Below are positions 8,673 through 17,900 of a stretch of DNA of 64,000 bases, in pieces. The position numbers and the translations under genes are program-made. The stretch is from an uncultured Desulfuromusa sp. Its GTDB lineage: Bacteria; Desulfobacterota; Desulfuromonadia; Desulfuromonadales; Geopsychrobacteraceae. The stretch spans positions 1,234,001-1,298,000 of the forward strand of contig NZ_OY776574.1 in assembly GCF_963675815.1 (NCBI RefSeq). Reading direction: 5' to 3'. Position 1 is the stretch's first letter; each line of letters starts with the position of its first letter. The notes beneath the pieces are model-generated. The model searched no databases. It had not been told where the DNA came from and saw nothing but the letters and a program-made list of their open reading frames with translations.

Positions 8673-9572
8673 TTGACCATGGAATCTCCTCGAAAGCAAC
8701 GCTGGCAGCAACTCCAGTCAGTGTTTGAACCCGGTTTTAAGCAGATGTTATTAATTTCGGTGCTGCTGCATTTACTGGTGCCGATTCTTTACTACTCTCC
8801 GTTTTTTCCCAAACGTGCGATTGAGAAACCCCCAGTTTATCGTGTTAATCTGGTCAATAAAATTGTTAAAAATCCACAAGCCGGTCGACCTGAAGCAGCC
8901 CCGGCTGAAAAGAAACCTGCGGTAAAACCCAAACCAAAGCCCAAGCCGAAACCTCAACCGAAGCCGGCTGTTAAACCAATACCTGTTCCCGTGAAGCCTA
9001 AACCGAAACCAGAACCGGTCAAGCCAAAACCCATACCACCGAAACCGAAACCGAAGCCTGAGCCAGTCAAAGAAAAACCTAAGCCGAAACCAACCGTTTC
9101 CAAGGCCCAGGAGAATTCTCTACAGCAACGCTTGGAACAGATGCGAGCAGCTCAAGAGAAAAAAGCAAGTGAACAGCTTCGGAAAGATAAAATTGCGGCC
9201 CTAAAAGCAGCAGCTCTCGCTGAAAGCAGCAAAATGACATCACCAGTCACTGATGCTCCAGCTGGGATGTTGGACGGAAAAGGGGATGAGGCAGGTGTGA
9301 GTGCAACCGCCCATGTTCAGGAATTTATTCAACAACAATGGAGCTTTGCAAAATACCAGGCTGTCGGCAATCCTGAAGCTGAGGTGAAAATGTTTTACAA
9401 TGCTGAAGGAACACTACTGCACTACAAATTTGAAAAAAAATCAGGCAATAATGCTTTTGATGAATCATTGGCCCGGGCTATTGTCAAATCAAAACAACTG
9501 AACCAACCACTTCCGGAAGCAATGGAGTTTCATATTTTCTTTAATCTCAAGGATATGTTGGACAGACCATGA
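8673..9572 (+). CDS. tolA: TolA energy transducer
   Basis: Spans the periplasm to carry energy from TolQR to TolB-Pal. Seen: a cytoplasmic start, one membrane helix (about 27-45), a long Pro-Lys repeat arm (about 72-145), a charged helical stretch, and a C-terminal TolA/TonB-like domain that includes the end of the protein. TTG at 8673 is placed seven bases after AGGAA; ATG at 8679 is the alternative and would lose two residues. The 299 residues are short for TolA but normal for deltaproteobacteria. It overlaps tolB by four bases. Confidence 0.88.
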   Translation: MTMESPRKQRWQQLQSVFEPGFKQMLLISVLLHLLVPILYYSPFFPKRAIEKPPVYRVNLVNKIVKNPQAGRPEAAPAEKKPAVKPKPKPKPKPQPKPAVKPIPVPVKPKPKPEPVKPKPIPPKPKPKPEPVKEKPKPKPTVSKAQENSLQQRLEQMRAAQEKKASEQLRKDKIAALKAAALAESSKMTSPVTDAPAGMLDGKGDEAGVSATAHVQEFIQQQWSFAKYQAVGNPEAEVKMFYNAEGTLLHYKFEKKSGNNAFDESLARAIVKSKQLNQPLPEAMEFHIFFNLKDMLDRP

Positions 9573-10876
9573 AATACTTTAAAATTAACGTTTTTATCAT
9601 CATAATCCTGGCCTTCTTCTCCTCTGCTGCTTTTGCGGCCAGAATTGAAATAAGTGCCCCGGGAGAGCAGACCATACCCCTTGCCATGACCCGCTTACTA
9701 CCAATGGGAGTCGGTGCTGCACAGCCCGCAGTGGCAACTGAATTTCAACAGGTTCTGCAGGGAGACCTGGAACTTTCCGGTCTTTTCGACCTGGTTGATC
9801 CAGCCTCTTTTTTAAGTGATGCCGGTAGACTGGGGCTGCGCAGAACAGATATTGATTTTCAGCAGTGGCGGATGCTTGGAACGGAAACCCTGATTAAGGG
9901 CGGATACAGTATTTCAGCAGGAAAGGTGACCATTGAGCTGCGCCTTTTTGATGTGATTACCCAGAGGTTATTAACCGGACGACGTTATTCCGGCAAGCTG
10001 ACCGATGTTCGCAAAATTGCCCACACTTTCGCAGATCAGATATTGCTGAGTTTAACAGGCGAAAAAGGTCCATTTTCAACCAAGATTGCTTTTATCTCCA
10101 AACGATCGGGGCACAAAGAACTCTACCTGATGGATGTTGATGGGCACCAACCCGTCCGCATGACCAATCATCGCTCAATCGTTCTGAATCCCGACTTTTC
10201 ACCGACCCGCAAAGAGTTGATTTTTACCTCCTACAGCAAGGATAATCCCGACCTTTACCGGAAAGAAATTTACACGGGCCGCGAATCACGTTTATCTCTG
10301 AAGCAAGGATTGAATATTGGCGGGCGTTATAGCCCGGATGGCCGTGAAATTGCCATTACCCTTTCCAAAGATAAAAATTCCGAAATCTACTTAATCGGAA
10401 CCGATGGAACCATCCATAAACGTTTGACCAATCATTATAGTATTGATGTCGACCCGAGCTGGAGCCCAAAGGGAAACAAGATTGCCTTTGTTTCTGATCG
10501 GCGCGGCAATCCCAATATTTTCATTGTCGATATTCGTACCCTTGAGGTCAGCCGACTGACCTATGAAGGAAAATACAATGCAACTCCCGCCTGGAGTCCA
10601 AAGGGGGACAGAATTGCTTATGCCCGCATGGATAATGGCGTGTTTAATATTTTTACCATTCGTGAAGATGGGACCGATGAAAGACAACTGACATTTGGCG
10701 CAGGGAGCAAGGAACATCCCCGTTGGAGTCCTGATGGGCGGTTCCTGATTTATTCAGCTGATCTGAATGGCGGTGAAAAATCCTTATGGATTATCCGTGC
10801 TGACGGTACGGGAGGGAAACGAATTTCGGCCCGCGGCAGCAATGATTCTCACCCCGCCTGGTCTGGTCGTTGGTAA
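9569..10876 (+). CDS. tolB: Tol-Pal periplasmic propeller protein TolB
   Basis: Periplasmic partner of Pal and TolA. The 435 residues include a signal peptide (cleavage after SSAAFAA), a TolB N-terminal domain (about 22-150) and a six-bladed propeller with repeated PDFSPTRKELIF / SPDGREIAI / WSPKGNKIAF-type PD40 units. The start overlaps the tolA stop as ATGA. Confidence 0.95.
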   Translation: MKYFKINVFIIIILAFFSSAAFAARIEISAPGEQTIPLAMTRLLPMGVGAAQPAVATEFQQVLQGDLELSGLFDLVDPASFLSDAGRLGLRRTDIDFQQWRMLGTETLIKGGYSISAGKVTIELRLFDVITQRLLTGRRYSGKLTDVRKIAHTFADQILLSLTGEKGPFSTKIAFISKRSGHKELYLMDVDGHQPVRMTNHRSIVLNPDFSPTRKELIFTSYSKDNPDLYRKEIYTGRESRLSLKQGLNIGGRYSPDGREIAITLSKDKNSEIYLIGTDGTIHKRLTNHYSIDVDPSWSPKGNKIAFVSDRRGNPNIFIVDIRTLEVSRLTYEGKYNATPAWSPKGDRIAYARMDNGVFNIFTIREDGTDERQLTFGAGSKEHPRWSPDGRFLIYSADLNGGEKSLWIIRADGTGGKRISARGSNDSHPAWSGRW

Positions 10877-10905
10877 AATGATACAATTCTTCTAACAAAC
10901 GGATG

Positions 10906-10933
10906 TTGTTTTTATGCCCGGCTTCTGTATAAT
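10906..10933 (+). promoter_or_regulatory. Possible extra promoter for pal
   Basis: A perfect -10 (TATAAT, 10928-10933) follows a weak -35 (TTGTTT, 10906-10911) with a 16-base spacer. It lies in the tolB-pal gap, so pal may also be transcribed separately from the tolQRAB genes. This fits the high level usually needed for Pal. Confidence 0.45.
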
Positions 10934-11001
10934 GTCTTAAATGTTTGTAGTGTGCATACTAATCTGTAATTGAATCGCAAATGCGAAAGGAGTCCTTTAT
11001 C

Positions 11002-11562
11002 ATGTCGAAATCAACCATTACCCGCCTGGTGGTGATGCTCTTTGCCCTGACCCTGCTGGCCTCAGGCTGTGCAAAAAAACCCGTTGCCGAAGAACCTGCA
11101 GTGATGGAACAACCCGCTGTTGAAATGCAACAGGAACAACCTGCTGTTGTTGTTGAGGAACAAGTCACCGAGGCAGCGCCAGCTTATGATGCTGCTGCTG
11201 TTGCCAGAGCTGCTGAAGTTGCAGCTGCCAAAGGTCTGGAGCGTATCCATTTTGATTTTGATCAGTATGTTTTAACTGACGCTGCTAAAGCCATTCTGGT
11301 CAGCAATGCTGGTTTGCTGAGAGCGGCTCCTATGGTTAATGTTCTTATTGAAGGACATTGTGATGAGCGTGGTTCTGACGAGTACAACCTGGCCCTGGGT
11401 GAAAAACGCGCCCTGGCGACAAAAAACTATCTGGTTTCACTCGGTGTCGCAGCTGAGCGGATGAATGTTATCTCTTATGGTGAAGAGATGCCTATCGACC
11501 CGGCACGGACTATCGAAGCATGGGCTAAAAACCGTCGTGCTGCTTTCAAGGTTAAGAATTAA
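11002..11562 (+). CDS. pal: Peptidoglycan-associated lipoprotein Pal
   Basis: Outer-membrane lipoprotein that grips peptidoglycan and binds TolB. ATG at 11002 has AAAGGAG nine bases upstream. The lipobox LASGC puts the lipidated Cys at residue 23, followed by an Ala/Glu/Gln/Pro-rich linker. The C-terminal OmpA-like domain contains the diaminopimelate-binding GHCDERGSDEYN...RA motif. The 186 residues are typical. A strong terminator follows. Confidence 0.95.
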   Translation: MSKSTITRLVVMLFALTLLASGCAKKPVAEEPAVMEQPAVEMQQEQPAVVVEEQVTEAAPAYDAAAVARAAEVAAAKGLERIHFDFDQYVLTDAAKAILVSNAGLLRAAPMVNVLIEGHCDERGSDEYNLALGEKRALATKNYLVSLGVAAERMNVISYGEEMPIDPARTIEAWAKNRRAAFKVKN

Positions 11563-11582
11563 CCTGAGCCTATAGTTGATTC

Positions 11583-11614
11583 GGGCCGCTCATTTTCCTT
11601 GAGCGGCCCTTTTT
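11583..11614 (+). terminator. Intrinsic terminator after pal
   Basis: A nine-base GC-rich stem (GGGCCGCTC 11583-11591 with GAGCGGCCC 11601-11609) is followed by five T. It lies only 27 bases before the cpoB start codon, so it may work as a partial terminator that lowers cpoB relative to pal. Confidence 0.85.
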
Positions 11615-11640
11615 GTTTCAGATCTTCAGGAGGAAATCCA

Positions 11641-12438
11641 ATGCGCCTTATATTCATACTACTGAGTTTATTTTTGCTGTCTGGGTGTGTACCACCAAGT
11701 CAGAATCAGTTGAGAATGGAAATGGATCTGGCAGAAATGAAGCGGCGCCTGGCTCAGTTGGAAGTACGCAGCGTGGAAACAACTCAATCCGAAATCGCGG
11801 GTGGTGATTCCCTGCAGAGGCAGACGGCAGAGTTATTGGCAGGTGTTGATAATTTACGGGTTGAGTTCCAATCGGTTAACGGCCGTATCGATGACTTGGG
11901 TCAAGATAATCGGGCCCTTGCTGATGAACTGCAGCTGATCAAAGACGATATGGGTCTGCAGCTGAATTCATTGACAAACCGGGTTGCGGAGCTGGAAGAC
12001 CGAATTCTCAACCAGAAAGTACCAGCTCAGCAGCAACAGCCTGAACAACAACCGGAACCGGAATTGACGGCAGAACAACTCTATCAGAATGCCCTTGATG
12101 CCATCCGCAATCAGGATGAATTTTCTGCTGGTCGCAAGATGCTGGAATCATTTGCCGACAAATACCCGGACCATGAATTATACATCAACGCCCTGTACTG
12201 GATTGGTGAAGCCTACTATGGTGAGAAACAATATGAATCAGCAATTCTGCAGTTTCAGGATGTTATCAGCAAGTACCCTTCTCATCCCAAAGCTGCAGCT
12301 GCAATGTTGAAACAGGCTTTGTCTTTTAATGCCCTTGGAGATGGTGAAAATGCCAGAACAACAATGCAGAAAGTCATTGTGGAATACCCCGATTCCTCTC
12401 AAGCCGAAGCAGCCAAAAAATATTTAGAAAAGGGTTAA
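11641..12438 (+). CDS. cpoB: Tol-Pal system coordinator CpoB/YbgF, lipoprotein form
   Basis: A TPR protein that links Tol-Pal to PBP1B-type synthases in enterobacteria. ATG at 11641 follows AGGAGG. A coiled-coil segment (about 20-120) is followed by a Gln/Pro linker and TPR repeats (about 140-262: LYQNALDAI, YINALYWIGEAYY). Unlike E. coli CpoB, the signal peptide ends in a lipobox (LLSGC, Cys16), so this form is probably membrane-anchored. It has its own terminator. Confidence 0.88.
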   Translation: MRLIFILLSLFLLSGCVPPSQNQLRMEMDLAEMKRRLAQLEVRSVETTQSEIAGGDSLQRQTAELLAGVDNLRVEFQSVNGRIDDLGQDNRALADELQLIKDDMGLQLNSLTNRVAELEDRILNQKVPAQQQQPEQQPEPELTAEQLYQNALDAIRNQDEFSAGRKMLESFADKYPDHELYINALYWIGEAYYGEKQYESAILQFQDVISKYPSHPKAAAAMLKQALSFNALGDGENARTTMQKVIVEYPDSSQAEAAKKYLEKG

Positions 12439-12474
12439 CTGCCCCTTAACGGCAGAGAAGGAAAAACGTTTTAA

Positions 12475-12517
12475 ATGCAGGGCAAGTGCCGACACGACAG
12501 CTGCCCTGCATTTTTTT
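12475..12517 (+). terminator. Intrinsic terminator of the tol-pal locus
   Basis: ATGCAGGGCA (12475-12484) pairs with TGCCCTGCAT (12502-12511) and is followed by T7. It ends the rightward transcript before the leftward diguanylate cyclase gene. Confidence 0.85.
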
Positions 12518-12675
12518 ATTTGGATCTTTGAAATCTAAGGTGGGAAATGCTTCGTTACCATAGAAACGGCTTTGAAGAAAAACCGGAGGAGATCTGATCA
12601 TTAGATCGAGGCTATCGTTCGACCACTGCTGTAACTGGTCACCAAGGCTTACATTTGATCATTAAACCGGAAACA

Positions 12676-13773
12676 TCAGCAACAGACACGATTACGTCCA
12701 AGACTTTTCGCTTTATAAAGATATTTATCAGCCTCGCTATAGAGCAATGATAATGTATCAATTTTATCGTCCAGGGTAGCGATACCAATACTGACCGTCA
12801 CATCTATTTTTGCACCATTTGCAATGAATGGGTATCTCTCAATTGTGGAACATATTTTTTGCGCAACATTTTTCGCGTCTTCAAGAGACGATCCATAAAG
12901 AAAAACAGCAAATTCTTCACCACCAATCCTGGCAAAAACATCACTTTCTCTGGTAAGGCTCCTGATCTCTTTGGCAAATGCCATAAGGACGATATCACCA
13001 CTATTGTGACCATAAGTATCGTTAATTTTTTTAAAATTATCCAAGTCCAGCATCAAGAGAGAGATTTTTTTATTTTCACGTTTTGATATTTTTATAAGGT
13101 TTTCTGATGTTTGAAAAAAATAATGTCGGTTGTAAGCTTTTGTTAAGGGATCAGTAATAGAGAGCTGATACAATTCGTCCACATTTTTTTTCAAAGCTTC
13201 ATTTGTTTGTATTTCACTCACAAGATTTCTATTCACTAATTTTGATAGCACGACAACATAAGGCATATAGATCACTGTCAACAATAAAACCCCATCGTAG
13301 ACACTTCCATCTAAGAGATACATGTAAGCAACCTGAGGAATCAGCAATAACAGAAAATAAACAATGTAAATACGCACCAGAGATGAAAGGGACAGGATCG
13401 CGCCATTGATTAAACCGGCAACCATAATATATGAAAACAGGGCGTACTTATCAGGAGCATAAAGAAAACCTAATAACACAATCATGTTCCATAAAAGAGC
13501 AGAATAAATCATGAGGTAAAATAAAATATGCGTATGCAATTGCACCTTTTTATTGTCACCGGAATCAAGGCTTTTCTGCAATAAAGAAGCATTGTAATAG
13601 CGCAAACACAAAAATATCGACTGAGCAGTAAACCATATAACCTGCAAGTTCAGAGGGATATGATTTCTGTATATCCACAAAGCCATCAATGATGTTATGG
13701 AAACGGCGAAAACGGTTTTCTTCGATCGTCGCACAAAGTGTTCAACAAGTTTTGGATGGTAGTTGAAATTCAT
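12676..13773 (-). CDS. Membrane diguanylate cyclase (GGDEF)
   Basis: Makes cyclic di-GMP from two GTP. The first half (about 20-195) holds about six hydrophobic segments, an unassigned membrane sensor. The second half is a GGDEF domain with an intact active site (GGEEF) and the metal/substrate stretch DLDNFKKINDTYGHNSGD. RESD lies five residues before GGEEF, the spacing of the RxxD inhibitory site, so product feedback is likely. No EAL domain is present. ATG at 13773 has AGGA close upstream. Confidence 0.92.
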   Translation of the reverse strand: MNFNYHPKLVEHFVRRSKKTVFAVSITSLMALWIYRNHIPLNLQVIWFTAQSIFLCLRYYNASLLQKSLDSGDNKKVQLHTHILFYLMIYSALLWNMIVLLGFLYAPDKYALFSYIMVAGLINGAILSLSSLVRIYIVYFLLLLIPQVAYMYLLDGSVYDGVLLLTVIYMPYVVVLSKLVNRNLVSEIQTNEALKKNVDELYQLSITDPLTKAYNRHYFFQTSENLIKISKRENKKISLLMLDLDNFKKINDTYGHNSGDIVLMAFAKEIRSLTRESDVFARIGGEEFAVFLYGSSLEDAKNVAQKICSTIERYPFIANGAKIDVTVSIGIATLDDKIDTLSLLYSEADKYLYKAKSLGRNRVCC

Positions 13774-14132
13774 GGAGTCCTACAATGAAATCAAAAACGT
13801 TAGATAACGCTAACACTAGCAGATAATGAATTAATCTCAAAGAGCAAATTCTAAGGGAAATACGCTTATCAGAGGTTGTTTTATGCCAAAAACAGTCAGA
13901 AAGAGACTGTAGAGATATCAACAAGCTATGTTATTTACTTCTGGAAAAGGCGACCACTCGTCCGGGTTCTCCACGAGAGCATGGATGTTGAAGTGCAACC
14001 CCAAGTCACTAAAAAAGAGCCTCTCTGATTTCGGTTACATGAATGTTTCCAAAATGTTCATATTGATGGCTGGGGTTGCCACATTCCATTTCCGTTATTG
14101 AATCTAAGACCTCATTTTCCACACTGCCCCTT
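13774..14132. other. Gap of 359 bases without a recognised gene
   Basis: No convincing ORF, RNA gene or terminator was found between the antiporter and cyclase genes, both of which point left. A short complementary pair (TGCAACCCCA near 13996 and TGGGGTTGCC near 14073) is probably chance. The promoter of the cyclase gene should lie at its left end. Confidence 0.4.
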
Positions 14133-15869
14133 TTATTCTTCAAGATTCATGCGTCTGAAAGCAGCAAGGACATCATTCTGACTGAGAATACCGAGCAGTT
14201 TCTTGGGTTCCTCTGGATCGATAACCGGAAAATAACTGATATTACGTTTTTTCTGAAATGTTTTCAGTGCGACCCGAAGCGGAGTATCCGGAGGGATTGA
14301 ATGCTGTGCTGAAGAGACCAGGTCACGAGCGACAAGGAGATCGGAAAGAGACTGGTCAAACAGCAGGTTGCGGATTTCCGTATAGTTGATGATACCGACA
14401 AAATTCTGTTCATCATCGACAACTGGAAAACGATCATAACGGCTATGAGCAATAATATTCAACAATTCCTGAAATGCTGTGCCATGGTGAATCGTCTCAA
14501 CGTTAAGACGCATGACATGACGCACCAGAATATCACCGGGGTTATCCAGATTATGACCGGCAGGGAGGCCCAAATTGTTACGAAAATGATTAGCAACACT
14601 GTGCATTCCTTCCATCCCACCCTGGGGAGCTCGCTTCCGTAACAATGAAAGCAACGGAACTTCGCCGGCCTTTACCAATCCACAGCGCACAGCTAAAGGC
14701 CCGATTAACTCAAAAATAACCACTGATCCAAGAATGACGGTTTCAACCAGCTTCCCACCCTCCGGCCACTGTTTTGACAAAGTTGCTGCAAGGCCAATAG
14801 CCATCCCCGCCTGCGCAAGTAAAGTCATACCTGTCCACGTCTGTTCTCTTTGACCAAATCCCCCCAACCGCGCGCCAAGAGAGGCACTGGCCAGTTTTGC
14901 AATGGTTCTGGCCAGAACATAAACAACCCCAAGCAAACCAATACGGGCCAGAGTTTCGATATGTAAGTTAGCACCGGCAAGAACAAAAAAGACCACATAG
15001 AGAGGATAGTCAACCTCATTCAGAGCTTTGAGAAGCCGATTCCAGCGAGGAGAACTATCAGCCAGAATCATTCCCAATGCCATACAGGAAAGAAGGGGTT
15101 CGACGTTAAGATAACGACTGATAACAGCAACAACTGTCACACCACCCAACAACAAGATTTTGTATTCGCTGGGCAGCTCCATCCGCTGCGCCCACAAGGA
15201 CATGATAAAACCAACCCCACCACCCAGCAGTAAGGGGATACAAAGTTGATAAACGATAGAGACAAACCCACCGTTTGGAGAAACCAACAGCTGTGCTGCT
15301 ATCGAAAAAGCAAACACTGAAAATAAGTTATTCAGGCTGACTAATGTTAATACGAGCCGGGTAATCGGCCCTTCCGCCTCATATTCACGAATCACCATCA
15401 AAGTTGCCGCAGGAGCCGTGGCAATACTGATGGTCCCGGTAAAAACAGCAAACAAGTAAGATGTTTGTAACAAGCTCAAGCCCGTCACAACTTGCTGGAC
15501 CATGAGGTAATTGACCACAAAAACCGACACACCAACCAGCACCCCTGTGGACAGTGTTTCGGTCAATGAAAAAATAAGGATGCGATGTTTCCAACGCCGC
15601 AAATTTTCAGTCCGCAGTTGACCGCCAATATTCATCAGTATTAATGCTAAAGCGATATCTGAAATCAGGCGTAATTCTTCCAGATCGGGGTGCGAGACGA
15701 GTGGAGGAAGATGAAACAACTCTGCAAATGAGGGTCCCACAAGTAATCCGGCCAACAGATAACCGGTAACACGAGGGACGCGTAAAAACGTCGCAAAACG
15801 CCCGCCGATCAACGCGGCGGTTAAAATCACGGCAAGAGAAAAAACAATATGAAAGGAATCTTCCGGCAT
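14133..15869 (-). CDS. Kef/CPA2-type cation:proton antiporter with CBS pair
   Basis: A 578-residue inner-membrane exchanger. About 12 hydrophobic segments occupy residues 5-390 and fit the Na+/H+ exchanger (CPA2) family; GYLLAGLLVGP is a typical early-helix signature. A cytoplasmic tail (about 440-575) carries two CBS motifs (DRFPVVDDEQNFVGIINY and SYFPVIDPEEPKKLLGILS), usually nucleotide-sensing gates. There is no TrkA-N domain as in KefB/KefC. The transported ion (K+ or Na+) cannot be assigned. The ribosome site before ATG 15869 is weak. Confidence 0.88.
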   Translation of the reverse strand: MPEDSFHIVFSLAVILTAALIGGRFATFLRVPRVTGYLLAGLLVGPSFAELFHLPPLVSHPDLEELRLISDIALALILMNIGGQLRTENLRRWKHRILIFSLTETLSTGVLVGVSVFVVNYLMVQQVVTGLSLLQTSYLFAVFTGTISIATAPAATLMVIREYEAEGPITRLVLTLVSLNNLFSVFAFSIAAQLLVSPNGGFVSIVYQLCIPLLLGGGVGFIMSLWAQRMELPSEYKILLLGGVTVVAVISRYLNVEPLLSCMALGMILADSSPRWNRLLKALNEVDYPLYVVFFVLAGANLHIETLARIGLLGVVYVLARTIAKLASASLGARLGGFGQREQTWTGMTLLAQAGMAIGLAATLSKQWPEGGKLVETVILGSVVIFELIGPLAVRCGLVKAGEVPLLSLLRKRAPQGGMEGMHSVANHFRNNLGLPAGHNLDNPGDILVRHVMRLNVETIHHGTAFQELLNIIAHSRYDRFPVVDDEQNFVGIINYTEIRNLLFDQSLSDLLVARDLVSSAQHSIPPDTPLRVALKTFQKKRNISYFPVIDPEEPKKLLGILSQNDVLAAFRRMNLEE

Positions 15870-16035
15870 TGCAAACCAATATCTAAAGAATTGTTAAGTG
15901 TCACTATATTAACATGTTTATTGCTCAATAATAGCGGAAATGGAATCATTTCAACCAAGCCACCGGAGGCGACAAGTTGGGCACAAAAACTGAAGTCGGG
16001 AAACAACCTTCTCTTCCCAATCGGGCTGGTGAAGA

Positions 16036-16476
16036 TCAGGAACGGGGACAGATGCTTATAAGTTTAGACTGTTCTGCACGGTAGGCAAAAATGGCATAGA
16101 TCGTTCCATGATGCATCCCCCCGCAACCAATATCTGAGGTTGATATTGAAAACATGAAAGCTGATTTTTCAGAAATCAATTCTGACGCGATCAAAACACA
16201 TTTATCAACTCTTACAGAAGATATGTAAGCCTCCAGCGAGCCATAAAACCCTTTTCTGCACGCGTCTTCATAATGTTGAAACAGCACCTGCTTGAACTCT
16301 TGAGCATATTTATCCTGTTGCCATGCATAGCTATGAGTCGCTGAATCTCCCCAGAAAAGGAGATGAGGACAAATGTTTTGTTGCTCCCCCAAAGCAAAGA
16401 TAAGCCGACCGCAAACCGGACAGTACAGATCTGCAGGTTCACTACAAAAATCCAAAGCTATAATCGGAATAGACAT
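16036..16476 (-). CDS. Hypothetical 146-residue protein with CPVC motif
   Basis: Not recognised. ATG at 16476 is preceded by GGAGGG at short spacing; a longer frame back to 16554 would overlap the LysR gene and has no ribosome site. Features: YCPVCGRLIF and NICPHLLFW near the N terminus, which look like a metal-binding or disulfide cluster, and a GCGGMHHG stretch near the C terminus. No signal peptide or membrane segment. It lies 22 bases downstream of the LysR gene on the same strand and may be co-transcribed. Confidence 0.65.
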   Translation of the reverse strand: MSIPIIALDFCSEPADLYCPVCGRLIFALGEQQNICPHLLFWGDSATHSYAWQQDKYAQEFKQVLFQHYEDACRKGFYGSLEAYISSVRVDKCVLIASELISEKSAFMFSISTSDIGCGGMHHGTIYAIFAYRAEQSKLISICPRS

Positions 16477-16498
16477 ATCCCTCCAGAGTTTTAGCTGT

Positions 16499-17455
16499 TC
16501 AAGAACCGATACATTGAAACCGCTCCAAGACTTCTTTTTTCTGCATTCCAGCAATCATAAAATCGCGAAACGTTTTTTCCGTCAAGGTTGGAACCTTGTC
16601 TTGTAGCTGCACCAGTGAAATCATATTGACCATAACGTCTTTGCTGGTTGCTATGGGGATAATCTGACCACTCTGTATTTCTTCCCAAATCAGATATGAT
16701 GTCGCCACCCCTAACCCCATCCCCAGTTTCAGCCCTGAAATCAAAGCTTCATGGCTATCAAGGGTCATCACAACGTTGAGATTCTCCGGGATTTTCTGAA
16801 AATGATGTTTGAACCATAAGGTCAAAATAGAAGGATCATCTTCATCAGTAATATATTCTTTATCAAGAAGATTTTTAAATGAATGATCACCCGCTATCTT
16901 TTCCCGATAATAGTCTTTCGAGCAGACGAGGATCATCTCTTCCTTCAGTAGCGGATCAATACTGAAAATATCCGGAAAACTTGGCAACTCCACCTGGTTA
17001 AAATAAACATCAACCAGAGCATAATCCAATATTCCCTCGCGAACCATGGTCAGAAGGGGAATTGATTCCTTAAACTTCAGTTTGAACATCACATCCGGGT
17101 AAAGTCGACGAAACTCATTGCAAAAACGGGGCAGATACTCTTTACCGAACTCTCTGGGAGCACCAATACGCAACGTTCCGGCAGGCCGGTCAGATGGTTG
17201 GCGGATATAGGAAATTTCATCTTCTAATTTCACAACAAAAGGTTCAACCAGTGTGAACAATCGTTCTCCGGCAGCCGTCGGCACCAACTTTTTGTGTAGC
17301 CGGGTAAACAACGGAACTTTAAGTTCGGTCTCAAGTTTCTGTAATTGCTGGCTGATGGCAGGTTGAGACAGGTGCAACCTGTTAGCTGCACCAACGATAC
17401 TGTTCAATTTATAGATATGATAAAAAACTTTAAGACGATTAAAATCCGGAAGCAT
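16499..17455 (-). CDS. LysR-family transcriptional regulator
   Basis: A 318-residue LTTR. The N-terminal winged helix is typical (FYHIYKLNSIVGAANRLHLSQPAISQQLQKLE, about 9-41), followed by a LysR substrate-binding domain (about 90-300). LTTRs usually regulate a divergent gene; here the divergent gene encodes a 48-residue membrane protein. The inducer is unknown. Confidence 0.9.
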   Translation of the reverse strand: MLPDFNRLKVFYHIYKLNSIVGAANRLHLSQPAISQQLQKLETELKVPLFTRLHKKLVPTAAGERLFTLVEPFVVKLEDEISYIRQPSDRPAGTLRIGAPREFGKEYLPRFCNEFRRLYPDVMFKLKFKESIPLLTMVREGILDYALVDVYFNQVELPSFPDIFSIDPLLKEEMILVCSKDYYREKIAGDHSFKNLLDKEYITDEDDPSILTLWFKHHFQKIPENLNVVMTLDSHEALISGLKLGMGLGVATSYLIWEEIQSGQIIPIATSKDVMVNMISLVQLQDKVPTLTEKTFRDFMIAGMQKKEVLERFQCIGS

Positions 17456-17567
17456 AACTTTAACTTATCCTATAGCTAATAATGAATAATTTTACTTATA
17501 CTTTGGTTCTATCTAATATGCAAGTCATGACAACATACTTTGTCTTATCTTTATGAAGGAAAGCGTT
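17456..17567. promoter_or_regulatory. Divergent promoter region between LysR gene and small membrane protein
   Basis: A 112-base A/T-rich gap between two divergent starts, the usual place for a LysR operator. Several T-N11-A-like stretches are present (for example around CTATAGCTAATAATG near 17470). None is distinctive enough to name as the operator. Confidence 0.4.
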
Positions 17568-17714
17568 ATGACTTACATATTTTTAGCAGCATTCGGAGCA
17601 TTTATCATTGGTCTGATTACTTTAGGGAGTTGGGAAGGAGAAGGACGAATGGTCAACGCTGACTGGCTGGAAGCAGATGAAAAATTTCATTTTATATCCC
17701 GTTGGGGAGCGTAG
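17568..17714 (+). CDS. Small 48-residue membrane protein
   Basis: Unrecognised, but probably a real gene. ATG at 17568 has AAGGAAA seven bases upstream, the frame ends with TAG at 17714, and a clear terminator follows at 17759. The product starts with one hydrophobic helix (YIFLAAFGAFIIGLITLG, about 3-20), then a polar acidic tail rich in Trp and Glu (SWEGEGRMVNADWLEADEKF). It stands alone, divergent from a LysR regulator, so it is likely the regulated target. Possible roles are a membrane-complex subunit or a stress mini-protein; neither can be shown from sequence. Confidence 0.7.
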   Translation: MTYIFLAAFGAFIIGLITLGSWEGEGRMVNADWLEADEKFHFISRWGA

Positions 17715-17758
17715 TAGATCCCTCTTTAAATTATTATGAATAACTATAATCACCATTG

Positions 17759-17786
17759 AAAAAGCAGCCTCCACCGGCTGCTTTTT
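17759..17786 (+). terminator. Intrinsic terminator after small membrane protein
   Basis: AAAAAGCAGCC and GGCTGCTTTTTT (17775-17786) form a perfect stem around a five-base loop, with the T-run built in. It supports a mono-cistronic unit for the 48-residue gene. Confidence 0.88.
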
Positions 17787-17900
17787 TACATTTATCGGCC
17801 CTTAAAACCAAAATTACATTTGCCCTCAACCTTTAAGCAGCTGTACACTGCCAGATCGTCTACCTTAATTATTATGCAGAAAAAGAAGAGGAAATAAAAA

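Noticed and set aside
8910..9110. Tandem repeat-like DNA
   Set aside because: It encodes the Pro-Lys arm of TolA; the repetition follows from the protein and is not a mobile or CRISPR repeat.
13994..14081. Complementary TGCAACCCCA / TGGGGTTGCC pair
   Set aside because: Ten bases separated by about 70; no other structure or gene nearby. Likely chance.
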